DNA from: Erythrobacter sp.
GTDB lineage: Bacteria; Pseudomonadota; Alphaproteobacteria; Sphingomonadales; Sphingomonadaceae
Direction of reading: 5' to 3'
NCBI GenBank assembly: GCA_002695185.1
Contig: NZOF01000187.1
Span: 1,079 to 9,595, forward strand
DNA length: 8,517 bases
The position numbers were made by a program, and so were the translations under genes. Below the pieces are notes generated by a model that had not been told where the DNA came from, ran no database searches, and saw only the letters and a program-made list of their open reading frames with translations. Each line of letters starts with the position of its first letter. The stretch's first letter is position 1. This document shows positions 6,021 to 8,517 of this stretch, in pieces.

Positions 6021-6044
6021 TTGCCTCCACAAAACCGGAGGTGA
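6021..6044 (+). promoter_or_regulatory. Hairpin that sequesters the repC Shine-Dalgarno
   Basis: TTGCCTCC (6021-6028) can pair over all eight bases (two of them G-U) with GGAGGTGA (6037-6044), loop ACAAAACC. GGAGGTGA is the ribosome binding site, nine bases before the repC ATG. In this form repC would not be translated. It is mutually exclusive with the long-range helix that uses 6011-6025. Confidence 0.75.
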
Positions 6045-6053
6045 GATACAGGC

Positions 6054-7337
6054 ATGAACAATACAGGTTGGCGCAAGCCGACACCGGGTCTTGGCGTAGC
6101 GGAGCAGTTCGCCCAAGCCGGTGAACGGGTAGCTGTACCGAAATCAACAGCATTTGTCGCGCTCAAGCGCGTAGCGGCATATATCGGCCTGAAGGCCGGC
6201 GACCTCCTGCTCCTCGACACGCTCGGGGCCTTCACACAGGCCCAGGACTGGGAGGAAGGCAGGCGGCCGATCGTCTGGGCATCGAACGCCTATCTGATGG
6301 AGCAGACGGGTTTTTCGCTTTCGGCGCTTAAGCGACACGCCCGGCGTCTTGCCGAGACCGGGGTAATATCCTTCAAGGACAGCCCCAATGGCAAGCGGTG
6401 GGGTCGAAGAAACGAGGAGGGCGTCATCACGGAGGCCTATGGCTTCGATCTGTCGCCACTCTCGGCCCGCGCAGATGAGTTCGAGCAGCTCCACATCGAA
6501 CTCCAGGCCGAACGCGCGCTCTGCCAACGCCTGAAGCGCCAGATCACCGTATCGCGGCGCATGATCCGGGCGCGAATCGAGGCAGCCGTGAGCTGCGCCC
6601 TGAAGGGCCCCTGGGCGCAGCTCACGGGTATGTTCGAAGTGCTCCTGGCGCGGCTTCCACGCCGTCATACGGCGTCAGAGACGCTTGAGCGGCTCATGGG
6701 GTGGTTTCAGGATCTTCAGGAGCGTGTCGAGGCGGCCTATCTCAAGGCAGTTCGAGCGGGTGAGGTTGTGGACAATACAGCTGTAACCACCGAACAAGTA
6801 TCGGAGAAGACTCAAGAAATGAACCCCAGGGAGATCATTTCTGAACCTCATATACTAACTACAACCAAACTTGATCCTGTAATCTGTAATTCCTCTGAAA
6901 AAGAGGAAGCGGCAGGTGTTGTGCCGAATGCCGCACCGGAAGAACGGGTGGATAAGGATCTGGAAGACTGGGTTGCGGAAGCCCGCAAAAAACGTGGGGC
7001 GGCACTGGATCTGCCGACGGTGATGCAGGCCTGTCCGGAATTCGCTTCCTGGGCGCGCAATATGGGTGGATACCTGAGGGATTGGGGCGATCTGCACCGG
7101 GTTGTGGGGCAGTTGCGGCCGATGATCGGCGTCTCCGAGCACGCCTGGAACCTCGCGCAGGACCGTCTCGGGCCTCAGATCGCCACGGCGGCGCTGGTTC
7201 TGACCTTCGACAAGCATGCCAATGGCGAAGTGGCGTCTCCGGGCGGCTATCTTCGCGGCATGGTCGAAAAGGCCGGGGCAGGGGAGTTGCATCTTGAGCG
7301 CAGCTTCTATGGCAGACTCAGCGGGCAGGCGGCCTAA
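6054..7337 (+). CDS. repC: RepC, replication initiator
   Basis: This 427-aa RepC is the initiator that binds the origin, which in this family lies inside the gene itself. The N-terminal DNA-binding domain includes WASNAYLMEQTGFSLSALKR (75-94, winged helix) and the family signature KDSPNGKRWGRRNEEGVI with EAYGFDLSPL (108-136). A charged helical section follows (140-180). A variable linker at about 255-300 is encoded by an AT-rich island. The C-terminal domain (about 300-420) has the conserved SPGGYLRGMVEKAGAGE near the end. ATG 6054 is fixed by the strong GGAGGTGA at 6037-6044. The 219-nt gap from repB holds the ctRNA and the leader switch, so repC output should be tuned apart from repAB. The length is normal for the family. 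The stop lies 8 bp from the end of a convergent integrase remnant. Confidence 0.93.
   Translation: MNNTGWRKPTPGLGVAEQFAQAGERVAVPKSTAFVALKRVAAYIGLKAGDLLLLDTLGAFTQAQDWEEGRRPIVWASNAYLMEQTGFSLSALKRHARRLAETGVISFKDSPNGKRWGRRNEEGVITEAYGFDLSPLSARADEFEQLHIELQAERALCQRLKRQITVSRRMIRARIEAAVSCALKGPWAQLTGMFEVLLARLPRRHTASETLERLMGWFQDLQERVEAAYLKAVRAGEVVDNTAVTTEQVSEKTQEMNPREIISEPHILTTTKLDPVICNSSEKEEAAGVVPNAAPEERVDKDLEDWVAEARKKRGAALDLPTVMQACPEFASWARNMGGYLRDWGDLHRVVGQLRPMIGVSEHAWNLAQDRLGPQIATAALVLTFDKHANGEVASPGGYLRGMVEKAGAGELHLERSFYGRLSGQAA
6836..6908. other. oriV: Candidate replication origin (AT-rich island in repC)
   Basis: This segment is markedly more AT-rich than the rest of repC (it encodes EIISEPHILTTTKLDPVICN) and ends in a perfect hairpin, TTCCTCT (6890-6896) / AGAGGAA (6902-6908) around GAAAA. 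Origins of characterised repABC plasmids map to an AT-rich tract in the central part of repC, which is where this lies. It coincides with the variable protein linker, so DNA function may dominate here. No repeated initiator sites were recognised. Confidence 0.55.
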
Positions 7338-7345
7338 TGGGGCGG

Positions 7346-7588
7346 CTAGAGTCCCGCGGCCTTGGTCAGGTTGACCCGGAAGCGCTCCCGGCAGCGCTGA
7401 TATCGGCGGGTCATCTCGGCCGATGCGTGCCCGAGTTGCTTCTGGACGTAACGCTCGTCGACCTCGGCAGAGCTGGCGAAGCCGGCGCGCAAGCTGTGGC
7501 CCGAGAAGAGGGCGAGGCGACCCATTGCGCTGCAGTGGGGAATAGAACTCAACCACATGAGTTCGGGGGCGACGGTCCCGCTGTGCAA
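7346..7588 (-). pseudogene. C-terminal remnant of a tyrosine recombinase
   Basis: The open frame ends GHSLRAGFASSAEVDERYVQ...LTKAAGL, the classic C-terminal end of an integrase: His31-x-x-Arg34, His54 in QLGHAS and the nucleophile Tyr63 in MTRRYQRC (counted from a possible ATG at 7588). The N-terminal domain and the first catalytic Arg and Lys are absent. Similarity appears to begin around nt 7510-7535; codons upstream of that (HSGTVAPELMWLSSIPH) look unrelated, so the gene was cut by a rearrangement there. A small inverted repeat (GAACTC/GAGTTC, 7545-7564) lies at this junction. The remnant cannot recombine on its own. It is convergent with repC, 8 bp apart. It is not the missing end of the 527-1630 gene, because both retain the HxLR motif with different flanking sequence. 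Confidence 0.75.
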
Positions 7589-7657
7589 ACGTCAACCAGG
7601 ACCGCGTCGTCTGATCAAGTCGCGTCACCTAAAATCGGCCATAGTTCCTCGCTTGGG

Positions 7658-7677
7658 CCCGGCGGGCAGCCGCCGGG
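7658..7677 (-). terminator. Strong GC hairpin after the RES gene
   Basis: CCCGGCGG (7658-7665) and CCGCCGGG (7670-7677) form a perfect 8-bp stem with a 4-base loop, 20 bp past the RES stop. On the minus strand it is followed by CCCAAGCGAGG rather than a T-run, so it is a plausible transcript end or stabiliser, not a textbook intrinsic terminator. A weaker repeat, ACTGTG/CACAGT (7681-7703), overlaps the stop. Confidence 0.4.
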
Positions 7678-7696
7678 TCCACTGTGTCCGCGGCAA

Positions 7697-8209
7697 TCAC
7701 AGTCGCTTCAGACGATCCTCATCATCGATCACGTCAAGGGTGCAGCCTTCACCAGTCCATTGCCAAAGGACGATATTCAGGTTGGTCTCGAATGCTCCCT
7801 TGGCATAGCTGCGGATGAGCAGACCCGCGAAGCCGTCGGAGATGAGCGTCTGAGCGAATTCCTGCGTCGGCACAGGGCGCCCTTCGAGCATCGCGGCGCG
7901 CCAGCCGGGATCGGCGAGTGTCTCGGCCGGCATCTCTCGGTGTTCCAGCGCCTGCGGATCGCGCGTGTCAAAGATCGGACCAAGATTCGCACGATAGGAC
8001 ACAAGGATCGTCGGCTGCAGGGTTCCGATTTGATTGGCCTCCCGTAACGCTGTTGCCGGATCGAGCGCGGTGTAAAGCGCTGGCGTCCCCTTGGCGTTGA
8101 AGCGTCCGCCATAGAGTTCGGCACCGCGTCCGGAGAGGGGCGTGCGGGCATAGACCGGGTTCAGAGCGCGGTAGAGTTGCCCCGCATAGCGTCCCTCGTT
8201 CAGGGGCAT
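7697..8209 (-). CDS. RES-domain toxin (NAD+-degrading)
   Basis: This 170-aa protein is a RES-domain toxin. Characterised RES toxins deplete NAD+ in the cytoplasm (NAD+ phosphorylase or glycohydrolase activity) and stop growth. The family pattern is clear: LYRALNPVYA with Arg14, YGGRFNAKGTPALYTALDP (Arg36, Tyr46), ALREANQ with the conserved Glu57, and late in the protein GLLIRSYAKGAFETNLNIVLW with the conserved Ser134. Length is typical and no core residue appears lost, so the gene is probably functional. Its ATG overlaps the stop of the upstream antitoxin gene by one base (TGATG), which couples translation and helps keep toxin below antitoxin. Orientation is convergent to the repABC operon. 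The role is most likely plasmid addiction. Confidence 0.92.
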   Translation of the reverse strand: MPLNEGRYAGQLYRALNPVYARTPLSGRGAELYGGRFNAKGTPALYTALDPATALREANQIGTLQPTILVSYRANLGPIFDTRDPQALEHREMPAETLADPGWRAAMLEGRPVPTQEFAQTLISDGFAGLLIRSYAKGAFETNLNIVLWQWTGEGCTLDVIDDEDRLKRL

Positions 8210-8517
8210 CAGGCAAAGACGCCCGCATCGACTGCGTCGATGTATTCCAGAACCTGCTGCGCTTTGCCTTCCTGGACGAGTTGCATTGCAGTACGCCCGT
8301 CAAAGCCGGGCAAGGGCTCCGATCGAAACCAGGCATAAGCCATCAGCTCGGAGCCGAAGCGGGGTTCGACCTTGTTGAGGACTTCGATCAGTTCGCGCAG
8401 GCGGCGTTGAGTCTTGTCCGAACTGATGCGGGTGCGGCGCTGAAGGGCGTCCTTGCCAAGCCCCACGGTCATGGCGACCTCTTCGGCTGAGGTGCGGAGT
8501 GCAGCGGCGATCTTTCG
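8209..8517 (-). CDS. Xre/MbcA/ParS-type antitoxin, 5' end outside window
   Basis: The frame is open to the window edge, giving 102 visible codons. The C-terminal half (EPRFGSELMAYAWFRSEPLPGFDGRTAMQLVQ to the end) is the DUF2384 toxin-binding domain, in which the last residues reach into the RES active site. The N-terminal part is the end of an Xre-like DNA-binding helix bundle (AALRTSAEEVAMTVGLGKDALQRRTRISS). A start at ATG 8472 would cut into that domain and lacks a ribosome binding site, so the true start lies beyond position 8517. Such antitoxins bind their own promoter with the toxin and repress it; that promoter is not in view. Together with the RES gene it forms a type II toxin-antitoxin pair. 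Confidence 0.9.
   Translation of the reverse strand, partial: RKIAAALRTSAEEVAMTVGLGKDALQRRTRISSDKTQRRLRELIEVLNKVEPRFGSELMAYAWFRSEPLPGFDGRTAMQLVQEGKAQQVLEYIDAVDAGVFA

Larger units (their letters stand above)
5899..6025 (+). promoter_or_regulatory. repC leader long-range inverted repeat (anti-anti-SD pairing)
   Basis: GGCAAAAGAAAAGCCC (5899-5914) pairs with GGGCTTTCTTTTGCC (6011-6025): 15 base pairs with one bulged A at 5910. The right arm overlaps the strand that otherwise hides the repC ribosome binding site (6021-6028), so forming this long helix should free it. The left arm overlaps the region copied into the antisense RNA (5902-5954), which would compete for it. The pairing is seen directly; the regulatory logic is inferred from how repABC ctRNAs are known to act. 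Confidence 0.7.

Noticed and set aside
5991..6022. Intrinsic terminator on the repC mRNA at GCTCCCGAGCGAAGGGCTTTCTTTT
   Set aside because: Only a 4-bp stem (CGCT/AGCG) forms locally and it is not adjacent to the T-rich run; the longer pairing of this run is with 5899-5914.
527..7588. Idea that the two recombinase fragments are halves of one interrupted gene
   Set aside because: Both contain the HxLR motif and following residues with different sequence, so they overlap in content and come from different genes.
7337..8047. Plus-strand open frame downstream of repC
   Set aside because: It is antisense to the integrase remnant and the RES gene, and shows no protein-family features.
8209..8472. 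Antitoxin starting at ATG 8472 as a complete 87-aa gene
   Set aside because: The frame is open to the window edge and reads AALRTSAEEVAMTVGL through that ATG, a continuous helix of the Xre-like domain, so the gene is partial.
1..8517. CRISPR arrays, tRNA or rRNA genes, complete insertion sequences
   Set aside because: I saw no regularly spaced repeats, tRNA-like cloverleaf, rRNA core sequence, or transposase with terminal repeats on either strand.

Overview
This window is the replication and stability region of a plasmid (or chromid-like replicon) from an alphaproteobacterium, most likely Rhodobacterales (Paracoccus/Rhodobacter-like). The evidence is a complete repABC operon, found essentially only in Alphaproteobacteria, the DUF736-like protein, the RES/Xre and Fic modules, and high but patchy GC. 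The assignment comes from family recognition, not from a search.

Layout. Positions 1-233 hold the 3' end of an unidentified gene and a 55-aa hypothetical protein. Positions 234-526 are non-coding, with several short palindromes. A GC-rich tyrosine recombinase follows (527-1630); its catalytic tyrosine region has been replaced by unrelated sequence, so it is probably dead. Convergent to it is a lower-GC Fic toxin/antitoxin-type pair (1627-2423, minus). Positions 2424-2912 hold no gene I can defend. A DUF736-like gene (2913-3251) precedes the replicon.

The replicon runs from about 3299 to 7337. It has a 20-bp palindromic parS candidate and an operator-like inverted repeat upstream of repA, then overlapping repA and repB, with a second parS copy inside the repB reading frame. 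The 219-nt repB-repC spacer carries an antisense counter-transcribed RNA (ctRNA) and a repC leader with two mutually exclusive pairings. repC contains an AT-rich island that is the likely origin. RepA/RepB would segregate the plasmid through parS, RepC would initiate replication, and the ctRNA would limit RepC to set copy number and incompatibility.

Downstream on the minus strand lie a C-terminal remnant of a second tyrosine recombinase (7346 to about 7520) and a RES/Xre toxin-antitoxin pair (7697 to beyond 8517). The backbone is thus flanked on each side by an addiction-type module and a broken integrase, as expected of a plasmid assembled by repeated recombination.

The system is a recognisable class, not a new one. 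The details worth a second look are the explicit RNA switch in the repC leader, the parS copy inside repB, and a Fic protein that lacks the second arginine of its catalytic motif.
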